Assembly (NCBI RefSeq): GCF_004798865.1
Contig: NW_025336480.1
Location: forward strand, 21,340,154 to 21,404,153
DNA from: Varanus komodoensis
Lineage: Eukaryota > Chordata > Lepidosauria > Squamata > Varanidae
Reading direction: 5' to 3'
DNA: 64,000 nt
Shown here: one piece after another, positions 1 to 12,989 of the stretch
Layout of the letters: each line of letters begins with the position of its first letter
Numbering within the stretch: the first letter of the stretch is position 1
Made by a program: the position numbers and the translations under genes
The notes under the pieces: model-generated
Databases searched by the model: none
Seen by the model: the letters and a program-made list of their open reading frames with translations, nothing else
Told to the model about the DNA's origin: nothing

Positions 1-1907
1 TTATTTCTTGTATATATCAATAGATTTAGGAGGAAAGTATATTTTTATATTTGAAAAGATGCACAGATCAAGGAGGCTGAAACTTCTAATGGTTAGCATA
101 GCAATTCACTCGAGGCAATTTTCTCAAGCTGAACAGGGAGGAAAATGCTTAGAGGGGCAGAGCAATTGGGGTCAGAGGGAAGGCAGCTTTGCCGTTCCTC
201 ACCTCAGTGCTTCCTTTGATGTTCAGAGCAGATCCTGACTATCGACTTATTATATGGGGCCTGTAGGATGGCTTTCTGTTTAAATGTGCATGGGATTGCC
301 CCCTCCAAAAGAGAGAGTGCTGAGCCAAGGCATGTGTTTTGACTATCAGAACTGAAGAGTGCCCGCTGTCCTTCATACATGCATCACTCCTGGTTACTAG
401 TCCTTCACCCCACAACTTTCTTCAGTTTATATTATATTTGGAAGATGGTGGAGAGGAACCATCATATTGTTTCTGGCATTGTTGAGAATCAGATTCTACT
501 GCAGATCATCCAGCAAAACCTACCAGTAGATCCAGGTCTGTCTTCTGCCCAAAATCTGTTCTGTTCTGGTCTTTACAGGCAGTCCCCAAATTATGAACAT
601 CTGAGTTACAAACAACCTGTACTTAAGAACTGGCATACAGCCTATGAAAAAATTACTGCAGGAAATCATAATCACCATAGAGAGACAGAAAGTGAAAGGG
701 GAGTGAGGAAAGGCTTCCTAAGCATCACCATAGACAGAGAGAGAGAGGGAGTGACAGGGTAGAAAGGGAGGCCTCCTCTTGCCCTGTCCATCCAGAGAGG
801 GAATCACTGGCAAGGAGGTGGCGCTAGTGATTTTGGGTGTGGGGAGGGGCCTACAGATATTCACAGTTTTTCCACTTTCGTGAGGGTCATGCACCCCAAC
901 CTCCACGAATGTGAAGGTTTGACTACATGTGTTCCAACTTGAACTTAAAGATGAATTTCCATTATCTCAGGACTGGAACTCATCCATAACCCAGGGAATG
1001 CCTGTCCACATATATAGCCGTAGTGGAGAATGATGCCATTCCAGAGAAGAAAATTCTCTGTGGACAGTAGTATTGGAATACAGTAAAGCACAAGCTGGGT
1101 TGTTATGCATACATACACTCCCCCCTCCCACAACTGTACAGGATGACCAGTGAAACAATGTGATGTTTTTTAGAAGCTTAGTACTAAAAGCTGATTAAAA
1201 CAGTTTTTTTCTGGTGATAAAGGGAGATGTGGGAGGATTGTTGCCATGATTGTTTTCCTTAAGAATTTAATTTACAGCCAATTGTCTCTATCTGAATGTT
1301 ACTTTCAAATGCAACCACTGATGATAAGCAACATCTGTTTTCTGTTCAGTAGTACAAGAGTACTCTGCATGGGGCTGCATGCGCAGAGTCCGCATGAAGC
1401 CATTGTTTCTCTAATTCTTCACCTTGATCCTTGGTCTATTTATCCACCCAAACAGCTGACCTGTACTTGCTGTTAGGGATCCTAGGCCTAATTGTGGACT
1501 ATGTATTTATTTGCCTGTTTGTCTTCTTTATTCAGTTGGAGATAGGTAGAAACAGCATTGTTATAGACCTCTATTTTGGATTCCTCAGAATAGCAGATTG
1601 GGAGAACGAGAGGATCAGATCTGTGAATACTTAGTTCAAATGGTATTAATTTCTGCTTTCCCAACAGCATGAAATACTGCTTTCCTGGGTTATAAAATCT
1701 GTTTTTCCTTGAACATAACAGTCTGTGCTCTGTATAGTTCAACATTTTAGTTTGGATCCAGGAAACTGACAATATAATAGGCCTAATTTTATATATCTGT
1801 ATTGTTTTCTTCTTCTGGTATCTCACACATTTTCTCTTTAATTTTTGTGCTATTGTAGAATAGGGATTGTTTTGTTCCTAATCATTTGCTTAATTTCCTC
1901 CCGACAG
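1..1907 (+). other. MEIS1: MEIS1 intron 6, 3' part
   Basis: Intronic sequence before the 1908 exon. It ends in a pyrimidine-rich tract and an AG acceptor at 1906-1907. Apart from the pogo-like element at about 574-925 I recognise no repeat and no coding sequence. The short open frames here have no family resemblance. Confidence 0.85.
574..925 (-). mobile_element. Non-autonomous pogo/Tigger-like DNA element, copy 1
   Basis: The left end reads tacaggcagtcccc, a terminal sequence of pogo/Tigger-like type. The body is related, in opposite orientation, to 39274-39677: both have a GA-rich part, a ccatccagagagggaatcac-like core and a part resembling ccttcacattcgtggagg. No transposase frame is visible. 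The right end is less certain because the terminal repeat is not clearly matched there. The superfamily call rests on end sequence only. Confidence 0.6.
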
Positions 1908-2019
1908 CCTTCCTGGAACAGAGACCATGACGACACAGCATCAACACGTTCAGGAGGAACGCCGGGGCCTTCCAGTGGGGGCCATACATCACACAGTGGG
2001 GACAATAGCAGTGAACAAG
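1908..2019 (+). CDS. MEIS1: MEIS1 internal coding exon (linker before the homeodomain), probably exon 7
   Basis: MEIS1 is a nuclear TALE-homeodomain transcription factor that works with PBX and HOX proteins in blood, limb, eye and nervous-system development. This 112-nt exon encodes 37 codons plus one base, starting [10 protein letters not shown] and ending DNSSEQ, about residues 211-248 of the roughly 390-residue protein. It is the Ser/Gly/Thr-rich linker between the PBX-interaction (MEIS-N) region and the homeodomain. The acceptor is a pyrimidine-rich tract ending in cccgacag at 1907. The donor is AAG|gtaggg at 2019/2020. The exon ends in phase 1 and its final G joins GT of the exon at 46201 to make Gly. 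TASTRSGG and HTSHSGDN match MEIS1, whereas MEIS2 has DATSTHSAGT and HASQSGDN in the same place. No damage is visible. The exon number rests on remembered human exon lengths. Confidence 0.96.
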
Positions 2020-2580
2020 GTAGGGACTTTCCTTGAAATCATGGTCATTTGAATTAAGCACTTATCATGCTGGTGTTATAGGAATCTTTTAGTAATCACA
2101 TTGGGTTTGGATCCTGATGTGACAGTATAAAGTAAGCATTTTGTTAACCCTAAATAGGAATGGTTGCCCCTAATTTTCTATCCAAGTGGACTTTGATTAC
2201 ACAGTATTTGTGTAATGGACCTTCTGGAGAGTGGTTCTTTCCCATCCTAAAGGTGGTAAGATTGGAGATGGCTGCAGTGCAGGAAAAGACCCTGATGTTT
2301 TGACCTTGGTAGTCAAAACCGTTTGGGACCTACATGGTCTTCAAACAAAGGGTTAAGGCTTGACATTGTGCGCCTTTTTGTTGCCTTCTTGACAAGTTTT
2401 GTACCTTCTTCAATCAAGAAGGTTTATTCATGCCAACTGATGATGCTTAAAATGGCATATATGCCAAATTTCCAGCATTGTTTTTTTTCCAAAATATAAA
2501 AGATCAGCTAAAATAGGTGCCATCTACTGTTTCAGCCCTAACACTCATCCTAACATGTAATTCATGTTTTGTTTCTTGAA

Positions 2581-2725
2581 CAGTAGGAGTGGGCAACTTG
2601 TGGACCTCCAAGTAGGGTCCACATTTGGCCTATAAATCTCATCAGCCCTAGCCAAAGTAGTGAAGGGTGAGGAATGATGGGAGTCGCAGGGCAAAACATC
2701 TAGAAGGACATAGTTTCTACCACCA
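2581..2725 (+). mobile_element. hAT-type MITE, degraded
   Basis: It begins caggagtggg-like (cagtaggagtgggcaac), the usual end of a common amniote hAT MITE, and later has ggaatgatgggagtcgcagg and aacatctagaagg, matching that family's inner and far parts. The far terminal repeat is eroded. Confidence 0.55.
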
Positions 2726-4424
2726 TATTCCCTTCCCTATCTCTCCTGTCTCCCTCCCATCCCCTGAGACGTTTTTTTCCTTTTCAAAAAATTATACAGA
2801 AAACTTTGTAACAGTATCCTGACCGAACCCATTTAGGTTGGAGGGTGACCTATTACTTATAGATATCAGCTTACCAAGAAGACACCTCTGTTTCCTTTAA
2901 AGTAGCTGACAGGTTCCAGGAGAGGGAGAATGGAGAGAGCAAAATTTGAGGATTGTAGTGGACTTCCAGAGACATACTGCATAGAGAAATATTAAAATCA
3001 GACCACAGGTGTTCTATTGTATATATCTATTTTCCTCTCTCTCCCTGCTCTCCCAATCTTACTTTGTTTGAGAGCCAAACCAAATATAATAATCCACTGA
3101 TGGAAAAAGAGCAGAAGCTTAGTTTGCTTGTTATTTATATGTCTGGTGTTGCACAATGCTGTACATAAATTGTATTGTCTTTTTAAAAAAAGTTCAGATA
3201 AATGGAAAAAAGTGTTTTTTTAATCCTGAGAAGACAGTTGCAATAGATTTCATGTTAATTAAATACAGTTAAAAATTTAAAAGGCCCCTTAATCTGAACA
3301 TAAAGAGAGTTGTTTTATTGAAGTTGACTCTGAAATTACACTAGGTAGTAATTTCAGTAAAACTTCTAAATGTAGTTTTATGATCCTGCTTCTTTCAAGT
3401 GCTGTTAGACAACAAAGGAATTGTGTGTTGAAAAGAAAGTGCAGGAAGAAAAAGTTCAACAGGACTCACTGGAATTTTAAAGCTTTATATTTAACTAAAT
3501 TAGTTTTTAAACCGAAGTAGCATTCTATATTTTTTTCTTTTGCCCATGTACAAAGATTCAGGCTTAAATTGGGACTAACATCTTCATATGGAATTTTAAG
3601 TATTTGAACCACTTTATTGTTTAAAGAAAAGTTGCTGACTTCATCACAAGTAAAGCCTAGTAAAAATGGGGCCTGGAATGGTAAATTGTTAAAGAGCTGA
3701 AGCAGAAACTGGTAACCTTCTGACCTCTGACTTTTACTGGAAAATGATATGCAACATAAATTTAAGGGACCCTTTTTTCTTTGAAGCATTTTTTCATATA
3801 TGCATTGCAGTTCACAGTAGCTAAGGTGTTGTCAACAGCTTTGCAGTATTCCCCCTAATGTTATCATTAATTTTTAAATAAATTACAAACTCTTCATGCA
3901 TAGCAATATAGTATGAAACCCCCCCCTCACCTAAACAGGAAAACAATCAGAATTTATCACTGTTTGAAATAAGGATGATTTGGGGTGGCTGGAGTTTTTT
4001 TTTGGAATCCTTATTCTTACAGAGTATCAAAAGAGAGAAGTACTTTTCTGTAATAATCAGTGGTTTTAATGCGATTGTGCCAATGCATTGCACAGCTTTC
4101 TCCAATTGACTATCAAAGAAACACTTCTTATGCTGAATACCTTTTGGTACACCTTGCAGTTTTTGATTTAATATTTCTGCCTTTTTCATTCTACCCAACT
4201 GAAGACTATGGAGACTATTCATGCTTGATGCCTTGTATGTGGTAGTCTTGACCAAGTTAAGAAGTCGTAATTGTTTGAGTGCCCATTGAGTAAATCCTCT
4301 TGTGGTTTTGCCCTTTCAGAACTGAGCTGGATTTTCTTCATAGTTCGATTTCATTTGGAACTGTGTTAGGTAACCAAGACACAATGAGCAAAACTGGTCC
4401 TCCCTCCCAGATCCAAGGGTTTGG
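2726..4424. other. Intron stretch, no recognised feature
   Basis: AT-rich intronic sequence with short homopolymer runs. A minus-strand open frame of about 100 codons at 3466-3789 resembles no known family and is treated as chance. I see no repeat family. Confidence 0.6.
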
Positions 4425-4560
4425 ATTGGCATAGTCACCCCCAACTTGGTGTCTTCTGTATGTGTTGGATTGCAATTTCCATAAGTCTCAGCCAGCATGA
4501 CCATGAAGCTTGGGTAGATGGGAATTGTAGTTTTAATGCCGCTAGAGTGCACCAGGTTGA
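4425..4560. mobile_element. hAT-type MITE, degraded
   Basis: The order attgcaatttccataag, cagccagcatgaccatgaag, gatgggaattgtagtttt is a diverged form of the amniote palindromic hAT MITE core (aactcccatcat ... agccagcatggccaatgg ... gatgggagttgtagt). Ends are approximate. Confidence 0.5.
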
Positions 4561-4784
4561 AGAAGACTGGTTGAGAGAATCAGAGCAGTTCCTTCCATCA
4601 ATGATTTTCCTGACTGCAGCCCTTTTTCATTTCTCACCAAAAGAGGAAATGCTTGTGCTGCATTGCTCTTTATGGAGAAAGAGAAAAGGAGCCCTGCTAT
4701 AGGCTTCGTCCATCCCCAGGTCGTTGGTTGTAGTGTAAAGGGAAGTGTGGCACATGTCTCCTGATTTTATTTTTCTGTGCATAT

Positions 4785-5000
4785 GTGCTTTATTGATTTT
4801 ATTCTATTTATATCCTGCCTTTTTTCCTGCAAGGAACCCAAAGTGGCATATATAATGCTCCTTATCCCTTCCTTGTTATCCTCAACTACCTTATAAGGTA
4901 GGTTAGGCTAAGAATGAGCTTCATGGCTGAGTGGGGTCTGGAACCTGGATCTCCCAAGGCCCAGTACTACACTCTAACTGCTGTAACTACCCATGGACTA
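4785..5000 (-). mobile_element. tRNA-derived SINE (Sauria-SINE-like), minus strand
   Basis: On + it starts with the tail-like ttatattctattt / tatcctgcc sequence, continues with the body signature accttataaggtaggttagg and catggctgagtggg, and ends in a decayed tRNA-like head. The order is that of a reverse-oriented squamate SINE. It is diverged, with no clear target duplication. Confidence 0.6.
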
Positions 5001-8000
5001 ACATGGAATGATATTGATGAAAGCCTTGCTAAAACCTGGGAGTCTTTGTGGGACGTTTCTGGAACTTTGACCATTGTACATGTCAATTACCGAACACCAT
5101 TGTGTACCATCTTTACATACAGGTAGAGTAGTTAGTATTTTGTCTGCTCACCTCTTCCTTTTCTTGAGTACCTTTGATAATAATGCATTCTGTGGCAAGG
5201 TGAATGATACAGAGAGATTGTAGTAAGCTTTAAGGTCAGACTGTCTTTGTAGAAGGGCATATCAGGAAGACTTCTGGTATTAAATGTTTGATTGGGTTAA
5301 TGTATTTATTTACTAAAACAGCATTTCCAAGCAACTCTCTTCAGACTATATTTCTTGTGAATATGAATTAATGCTGCACAGCGCTTGTTCCGAGAAGCCA
5401 CACTAGAACACTGCTAGAACTCTGCAAATGGAAGTGCTGTGCTGTGTTTCTATTCCTGGGTCTAGGCTTAAGACAAAAGAATTACAACTGAACTAGGTTA
5501 GCTGTGTGTTCATGTAGACTGCAGTGTGCTCATGCACTTGGGTCAGATAGGAAAGTGAAGTTGATGGGAGAGGTTGCTGCAATCAACTGATCTGCAGGTT
5601 TTTTTCTGGCTTTTTTGTGTGGTAGAGCAGGAGGTTCATTGCTTGCCTAGTTACTGTGTAGAAGAAAGTTTTTCCTTCATCATGAATTACACCATTTAAT
5701 TAGTTTCATGCACAACGTGTGGCATTCTGTAAACCAAATATTCAATGAAGCACATTCTTAAATTTGTCTATGTAGAAATTTATATGCTGTTTTAAAAGGA
5801 TAGGGTGGCTCTTCAGTTGTATGAGCAGCACTCTGCGCATACACTGGGGTGCTTTTTCCCATCATGTCTACTACAAGCCCCTGCAAAGCTTCTCCTGACA
5901 GAGGCCTTCAGTATTAGCATGAGATGGGAGTGGAGTGGGGGGAACTTGCTTGGAGGATGTTTGGCCTTCATTTTTCATCTTCTTGCTCTGAACTTTCCGT
6001 TCAAGGGACCGTTTCAATTCCTGTCCCTTTAACTGTTTGAAGAACTCCTGAGAAATAAATAAATAAATAAATAAGTAGTGTGGTTCTAAGGCTGATGCCT
6101 TTGTTTAAACTTTTAACTCTTCATGTCTTTGGAGGAGTTTGTTTTGGGCCCAGTGAAGTAAATTGGCAAACTGTGTTCATCCCTTGAGTTAAGGTGTGCT
6201 GGTATCAGAACATGAACCCAGTACAAGCTTCCCAGAAGCCCTTTGGAGCTGAAACAAGTGGGGGTGGCAAATCGACCTCAGATACTGCACTTTTCCATCA
6301 GGTCTCAAAACCATCTGCCCAAGTTGGGCGTTTCCCTGTTGGAGAGCAGGGCAGGTGTGATGGCAACACTTCATGCTGTTGTGCTCTGAAAAAATCCACA
6401 CAAGGCCTTCAGCTCGACCCAAATACCTTTGAGCTCCAGCAGGCGGCTGCTGCAGCATCTGTCACCAAAGATAGTTCCATGCATGCAGCTTCTCTGTTTG
6501 GTTTCGAAGCTTCCTGGCCGAAGTGGAGGGGCTTCAGTTGCTACACCAGTCAGAGTTGTGGAGCCAGCAAGCATGTAGTTGGATGGATAGGATGAGTAAA
6601 AAGGAAACAAAGTCTGGTTCTTGAAAAAGAACCTCTTGAAAAAGTCCCTGTAGTTAAGAGTTTCTTTGTGTTCTGCCCCATGAATTTCAGCATAATCAAG
6701 CAAATGTTCCCATTGAAGTTTTGATGAGAGAGAAATACTCCCTTGTTTAATTGAATTGTGCAGTTACTTGCACATGGAGGTTTCTTTCTTTTAAATTTGA
6801 GCCCAGACTTTCTCTGCCTGGTAGGCCATTTTTAAGAACCCTCTGCTTGTGTCTTCGATTTAATAAATGTACTTGCTGTCCTTTTAAGGTAGGTAGGAAG
6901 TAAGCTTTTCTTTTTGGAGAAACAGTATCAGTGCTTGCAGTGTTTTCTTAGCTTTTGTATAAGAGTTCAGGCAACCTATTGGCAAAAGGCAATTCCATTT
7001 ATTATTGAAGAGAATCTCAAGGCAGTTGTTTCGAGCCTGCAAGGCTCGCTGGCAGAGTGGGATGAAAGGGGGCGAGGGGGAGAGAGGGCCACATTATGTT
7101 CCAGATGACTGAGCAACGATTTATACACCAGCTTGCCTTTTTACATGAAGAAGAAAAGTAATAACAGTGCAGACCAGGCATTTGGAGCAGTCAGATGCCT
7201 GATGACTAATGGGATAGGTGGGAAGGAGCACTCTGATTGGATGTCTTAATGAGCACATTTCGCACAGAGTTTGGGCTGCAGTTCCCCTTGACCTTTGCCC
7301 TTTATTGACCGAACTGACACTTCATTTTTCACATACTTCCAATTATGGCTTAGCTTAAGTGTTGCCCTCCCTCCTTTATTTCTTTCCTATGGACAACTTG
7401 AGAGTGGTTGAGGCCGCAGAAGATATTTTAATTTGAGAAACTACCGTAACAATTCAGTTTTTAGGATGTAATCTGAAACTGTTGTCATTTTGCAGTTCTC
7501 CCTGAAGAAAATACTAGATTTCTTTTCATTTGGCAGTTTTCAGGATGATTAAAAACAATAATGAGTTGTTGTTGAAGATTAAAATATAAAGATTTAAAAA
7601 CCACCCTTTAAATCCACAGCACACTTCTCTTTTTAAAAATGATGCTGTGTAGATTCAAGTAGTTTGAATGATGTGTATTTGTTCACACTCAGCTATTTCT
7701 CAAGAGACTTTTGTAGTGTGATGCCCTAAAATGTATTTTGATTTAACACTCTTCAGAGACCAGAGAAAAGCACAACATAATTGTGGTTACAGGTCTCAAG
7801 TCCTTAGAATACATCAAAGTGCCGTTGTTTTGGCAATACTTAATGTGCAAATGAAAATTAAGTGTGACTCTTTTACAAGATAGCTAAAAATGATGGCATT
7901 TCCCTGCATTACAGGAATAGTGAGGGAGGGACTTCTTTAACCTGTGCCTGGGCTTACTGTTGGGGAATTTTGGCATGACAGCATCTGATAGGAGGTATCA

Positions 8001-8599
8001 TTGCATTCCAAGGAAGATAATGGGTGGCTTCAGAGCAGATGTTAAACATGTGGCTGTGTTGTTGCTGTTTGTATGTATGTGGGGGTGGGGTGGGTTGTTG
8101 AACTTTGAATTTACAATTCCCAATATAGAGATCATAATGAGTGTGAGTAAGTGGATCTTAAAAACAAAAACTGGGGCTGCAACAGTTTAAGCACCTGCAC
8201 GAATCACTTAATTTTATAGGCCATCAGGTGACATCCACCATCAGACATGCCTATTTATTTGATAAAAGTATTGCTTGGTATGGAAATACTTGAAAATATA
8301 TAAACAATTACTTGCATCCAAACGGGTCTTTAAGAAACAGAAGTATTTATTTCAAAATGTATGAAGTATTGCCTACTTTATTATGTAGCCCTCTGGCACC
8401 ATAATAGCATGGCATATTTTTACTATAATATGGTAATAAAAAGATATGTAAAAGGCAGACAAAGGTACTGTCTTTTCAGTAAGGTGACCCCTGTTACCAA
8501 GTAACTGCTTTACTTATGAGCTTATTAAAAACTCAAAAAAATGAGCTTTTCATACTTCATAGGCATTGATGTGAAAATGAGCTGTCCTGTGAGTAGTTT
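5001..8599. other. Intron stretch, mostly unrecognised
   Basis: No repeat family or gene was recognised except an (AAAT)n run at 6053-6074. A richer part at 7020-7110 (ggctcgctggcagagtggg) and an open frame at 6194-6595 were looked at; neither resembles a known protein. Confidence 0.5.
6053..6074. repeat. (AAAT)n microsatellite
   Basis: About five and a half units of aaat in tandem. Confidence 0.9.
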
Positions 8600-8810
8600 T
8601 CTTGATCATTTTTAGAACAATTGATTAGCCAAAGAGCTTCTGTCATTAGTTGACATTGACTGATAGCAATTTGTCACAAGCTCCGAAGGTCAGCCAGAGA
8701 GTGGAAGCTTCAGCTTGTCTTTGATTGACCTTTACTGATGCCATTATCATATGACTGGCTTGGCTAGATGTGACCCTCAATTGAAAAAGACAGGGCATCA
8801 GTCAGCAGTG
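8600..8810. promoter_or_regulatory. Candidate intronic regulatory element with TALE motifs
   Basis: Repeat-free sequence with CTGTCA at 8640-8645, TGACAT at 8651-8656, TTGTCA at 8671-8676 and TGATTGAC at 8722-8729. The last matches the first eight bases of the PBX-MEIS/PREP composite site (TGATTGACAG). Motif clustering is seen directly; enhancer function is inference. Confidence 0.35.
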
Positions 8811-11800
8811 GGTTGTTCTGTTTTCTGATTATGTATATGTTGTGCATCTTCCGCTGAACGTGAATGCTTTGTTTTATGCTTAATTTCTAAATAAATGTGG
8901 CTACTATGTCTAAAAAAATGCATTTTCTACTAAGAATCTGGTGCAGTCTTTTCCTTGAAATGACTGCAGCAGACACAGGGGTTCTTGGCACAAGTTATTT
9001 CTTAGGAAAAAGCTAGAGAAGTTTTCTGTGATTCATAATCTTACATTGTGTTTTCACATTTCATTTATATAAGGATTAACTGTTTTGCAAAATCAAGAGT
9101 TTGGGGTGTGTTTAGGTAACAAAAGAACTGTTGAAATGTATATGAAATGTATGTTCTTAATCACATTATATTAATTTGTTACTCCGTGTGTGCGTGTGTA
9201 CGCTATACACTGTGTCATGCACATTCTTGTAAGATTACGTATTCAGAACTATTTTTGTTTGCATATTCTTGTTTATCATATATATTTCATATTTTTCAGA
9301 CCTAAAAGTGAATTGCATTTCTAAGTTTCAAATGTTTCAGAATGACTCCTTAACTTTTGAAAACATAGAACACTAAACACTTGCTAACTTCATTCCTTTC
9401 TCTTCAGTTGTGGGTAGCATAGTCATAAACTAATTTGTTTCCCTGTAAAACTTCCCTTTTCTCCTACTACCCTTTTATGGCTTCGCTGGATTTCTGAGTG
9501 TAGTGAATAACTTGTTTTTCAGGTCAGTCCTTAGAGACTTCAAAATTATTACAGTTTTACTGAGTTTAGAAAGGCTTGGTTTCAATAGACAATTAATTAC
9601 CAATGAAGCTAGATTCTTTGTCACTGAGAAAAAAATCTGGGGATGAACTTGGTAGTTTCATATATCTAACATGTCTTGTATTAAATGCAAAAGATTTCTT
9701 GTGTATTTTAAAAGAATAGTTCATATCCATACCCCACTTGTTCTGAAGTTTGGGATAGTATTTCCATGGCAGCCTGGCTTTCATTCTTTATCTGTATCCA
9801 TTTATAGATTGTATTTATAAGTATGACTTGGTGATATAAATGTACATACACAAGATTTTTGTGACCCTAATTTTACTGGCCCATATGTATCAGATGTTTT
9901 CACATACAGGTCCAATAGTGCAGCTTTGTCTTAGACTTTCAGCTTCTGCTAAGCCCTATCAAAATCAGTGGAATGGTCATCTGAGGAAATGAACTTAGCA
10001 TCAGGATGCAAATGGCTGTGAAGTCTGAAAGGGATAAATGATGTTACAAGAAGGGAGATTGCAGTGCAGCAAAACATTTAATTTTGTATTCAGCCCTGAA
10101 CCACATTATGATACTAGAAGAGTCACTTACGGGCTCATGAAAATCTTTTCAAAAGATGGGAGCTTTTGCTTCTAGTCATCCCCTATTAGCAAAGGTAGCT
10201 AACCAAAAGTTAATATTGGCAACACTATCAATTGCACATCTTATAATTTTTGCAGTTAGTCCAGCATTGTTCAGTCATTTTGTGTGTGTTTAAAGGCAGT
10301 GCTCTGAGGAAAAGTTTGCCCCCTTTCTTCAGCATCATTACTATATAAAGACAGTAGGCCTTGCTGTGGCAGAGTAGCCAGGCAAACCACTTATGGACAG
10401 GAAAAGACCAAGCCAGGCTACTTATGGAAAGGCTAGTTTGTAAAAATGGCTGCCATGTCAGAGAAACTCCAGTGAAAGGAATGTAGTTTGGAAAAGATGG
10501 ATTAGATACATGTAAAAGGTTTTCCTGTGTTTCCTGGCTTTTTGAGATGCTTAGTATGTGCAGCAAGTACAAAAGGAATGTGCCCTTGTTAGAGAGCTTA
10601 TTAAGGAAAAAGCAAATTATTATCTGCTGTCATCGTGGGCATTAGAATGGCCTGTAAGGTTTCTTTATTGTCTTCATGACACAAGCTCTCTCATAATGTA
10701 CTTGAGTTAAGGCAGTGGTCTTCCTCTTTGCTCAGGTCAGAAATGGATGTCTTGATATTGTTTGTGGAGAAACATTTTCCTGTTATCAGGCAGCAATCAG
10801 GTATCTATCTTTTGGCTTAAAAGTGTTGGTCTAGAAATGAACAGTCTGAAATCTCTGGTTAGATATGCTTGCCTGTTTACCCTGGGCTAGTTGCCAACCT
10901 CTTAAACTTCACAGACATTCTCTGGTGTGAGAATAAAATGGGTTTGGGAGGGTTAACTGCCTATGTCACCTCAAGCTTCTTGGCGCAATGGGGGGATATA
11001 AATGCAACAGATGAATCCACTGTGTGGAGTTATCAACTAAGCATCTCCTGTCCTGGCATCTATTTTGTGAAACTCCCATGAGAACTACAAGTATGTCTGC
11101 CCATTAGTAAAGTCGTTTTAAAAAACTGGTTAATACAACAAACATGATGGTCTTTACTATCTCTCACTAGCTTGTTGGTGAACACTGTTTTGTTATTTTA
11201 TTTAGCCTGTTCAGCCCTTAGCTTTAAGGGCTGCTGGACTATCGGAGGCTAGTTTCTAACTGCAGAAAAGCAAGTCTCAAGTATTTTTAATTAAATAAAT
11301 TTCTGAGTTTGCTCTTGGCAAAAACTGAGCTAACTATATTGTGGTACATGTAGAGAGAATATGAAGTGTTAATGCTTTAACCTGGGGTCAACTAGAGGGC
11401 AAAACAAATTGATAGGAACATTACTCATGTGTCTGCTTCATTAGTATATGAAGTGTGTGTGGAGGGTGCCTTTCCATCCCATCTTACTTTAACAGTAAAG
11501 GAGCACATGGGACAGGGAAACTAAAACCGCATCCTTGCCACTGACCGCTCCAGATGTTTTTCTCCCTTTCTGGGAACAGACAAGAGTCTTAGGTAGCCTG
11601 AATAGAGGGAAGGCATGGAAGAACCCCCATGCCTTTTCACTCCTTTATTGTCAGTGTGAGACCTTGATTTTTCACCCAGCTTTATCTGTGAATGGGGTAG
11701 ACAATGTAGAAAGAAATGTATTTCTGGTACTACCATATCTTGGTTGGCTATTGCTTTTCTCAGGGTGTTAAAAACAAGCTGGTCATCCCATAAAACCCTC

Positions 11801-12299
11801 TACCTTGAATTGATTTAGCATGCCATTGCTTCCAAGGACAAATCATGTGGGAACGGGACGAATTTCAAACAACAGAGCATTAGGAGAAGGAGACTAACAG
11901 ATGCATATGTGCTGTAAACAATATAGAGGCTTTTCTAATTGGAAAGAAAATAAAAGTTACAGTTCAGACATAGTCTTAGAAAAGACATTTTGCGCAAAAT
12001 CAAAAGAGAATGGGAAGCTCTACTTCCAGTGTGGTGAGAAGTTCTGCCCCACATATACACTAACTTATATTTGACCAGGCACTTTTATTAAGTGGTTTGC
12101 AGCCCAATCAAGTAATCCATAGCCAGGTAATTTATTTAATACATAAATTCCTCTGAATCTCAGTATGACGTTTAAGTGGCCAGTGGATAGGATATAGCAT
12201 AAATCTTAACCAAGTCATGTAGGAAGATGTTTAACATGCTGTTTTGGTCAAAGTTTTAGTTTAAAATGATTCTAGTTATAGTGAACTGATTTTAATTGT
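8811..12299. other. Intron stretch, no recognised feature
   Basis: AT-rich intronic sequence without a repeat family I can name. A 114-codon minus-strand open frame at 10228-10572 resembles nothing known and has no splice or start context. Confidence 0.55.
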
Positions 12300-12640
12300 G
12301 GAGAGAGGCAGTGTTGTGTATAATGGTTAGAAACAATGATTTCCTACCTTGCTCCCCCATGATGTTGGATTGTAGCGCTCCTCATTCTCAGTTACTATGA
12401 CCAGTGGTCAAGGGTCTTTTGTCTGATATCTGGAGATGAACATTGAGAACCACTGGGTTGGAATATTAGATTAGGACTGAGAAAACCCAGGTTCAAATCC
12501 TCTCTCACTGGGTAACCATGGACCAGTTACTATTTCTCGGCTTAATCTATTTCACAAGGCTGTTGAGGGGCTAACAGGAACAACCATGTATACCTTCTTG
12601 AGCTCTTTGGAGGAAAGGCAATAGCATAAATAAATATAAA
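12300..12640 (+). mobile_element. tRNA-derived SINE interrupted by a hAT MITE
   Basis: An A-box-like head (gcagtgttgtgtataatggt) at about 12307-12326 is separated from the rest (ggttcaaatcc B box at about 12490-12500, then actgggtaaccatggaccag, cacaaggctgttgagggg and a aataaatataaat tail) by an inserted MITE at about 12333-12455. Removing the insert restores normal SINE order. Confidence 0.7.
12333..12455. mobile_element. hAT MITE nested in a SINE, with 8-bp target duplication
   Basis: The right end reads ttgagaaccactg, whose complement cagtggttctcaa is a known hAT-type terminus. The left end (caatgatttcctacct) is its decayed partner. Flanks ggttagaa (12325-12332) and ggttggaa (12456-12463) match 7 of 8, the duplication length typical of hAT. 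Confidence 0.7.
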
Positions 12641-12989
12641 TATATGCACAGTTTTGGGAAAGATGTCAACCTCATCACATGATACGTAATGAATATTACA
12701 GAGGGTTGCATAACATCCTATAGTAGAACAAAGCATGCCTCAAGTTGATCGAGCCTGAGTTGTCCCTCAAGCAAAGAAAGGAGCTGTTCCCTCTCTCTCC
12801 CTACCCTACAACTCTGTGTGTGTATGCTGAAGGGTTTTGTTTTGTTTTTAAAAAGGTTGAGTTTTGGACCAGAAACCTGAGAAAAGACTCAGTTTGTCTC
12901 TTCTCACCTCCATCATCCCAGTGGTGGGAATGGTTTGATAATATTCAGGTTTGACAGATGATTTCTTTCATAAATGAATGTGCTCAGAT

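Noticed and set aside
6194-6595. 133-codon open frame
   Set aside because: No domain or family likeness; treated as chance.
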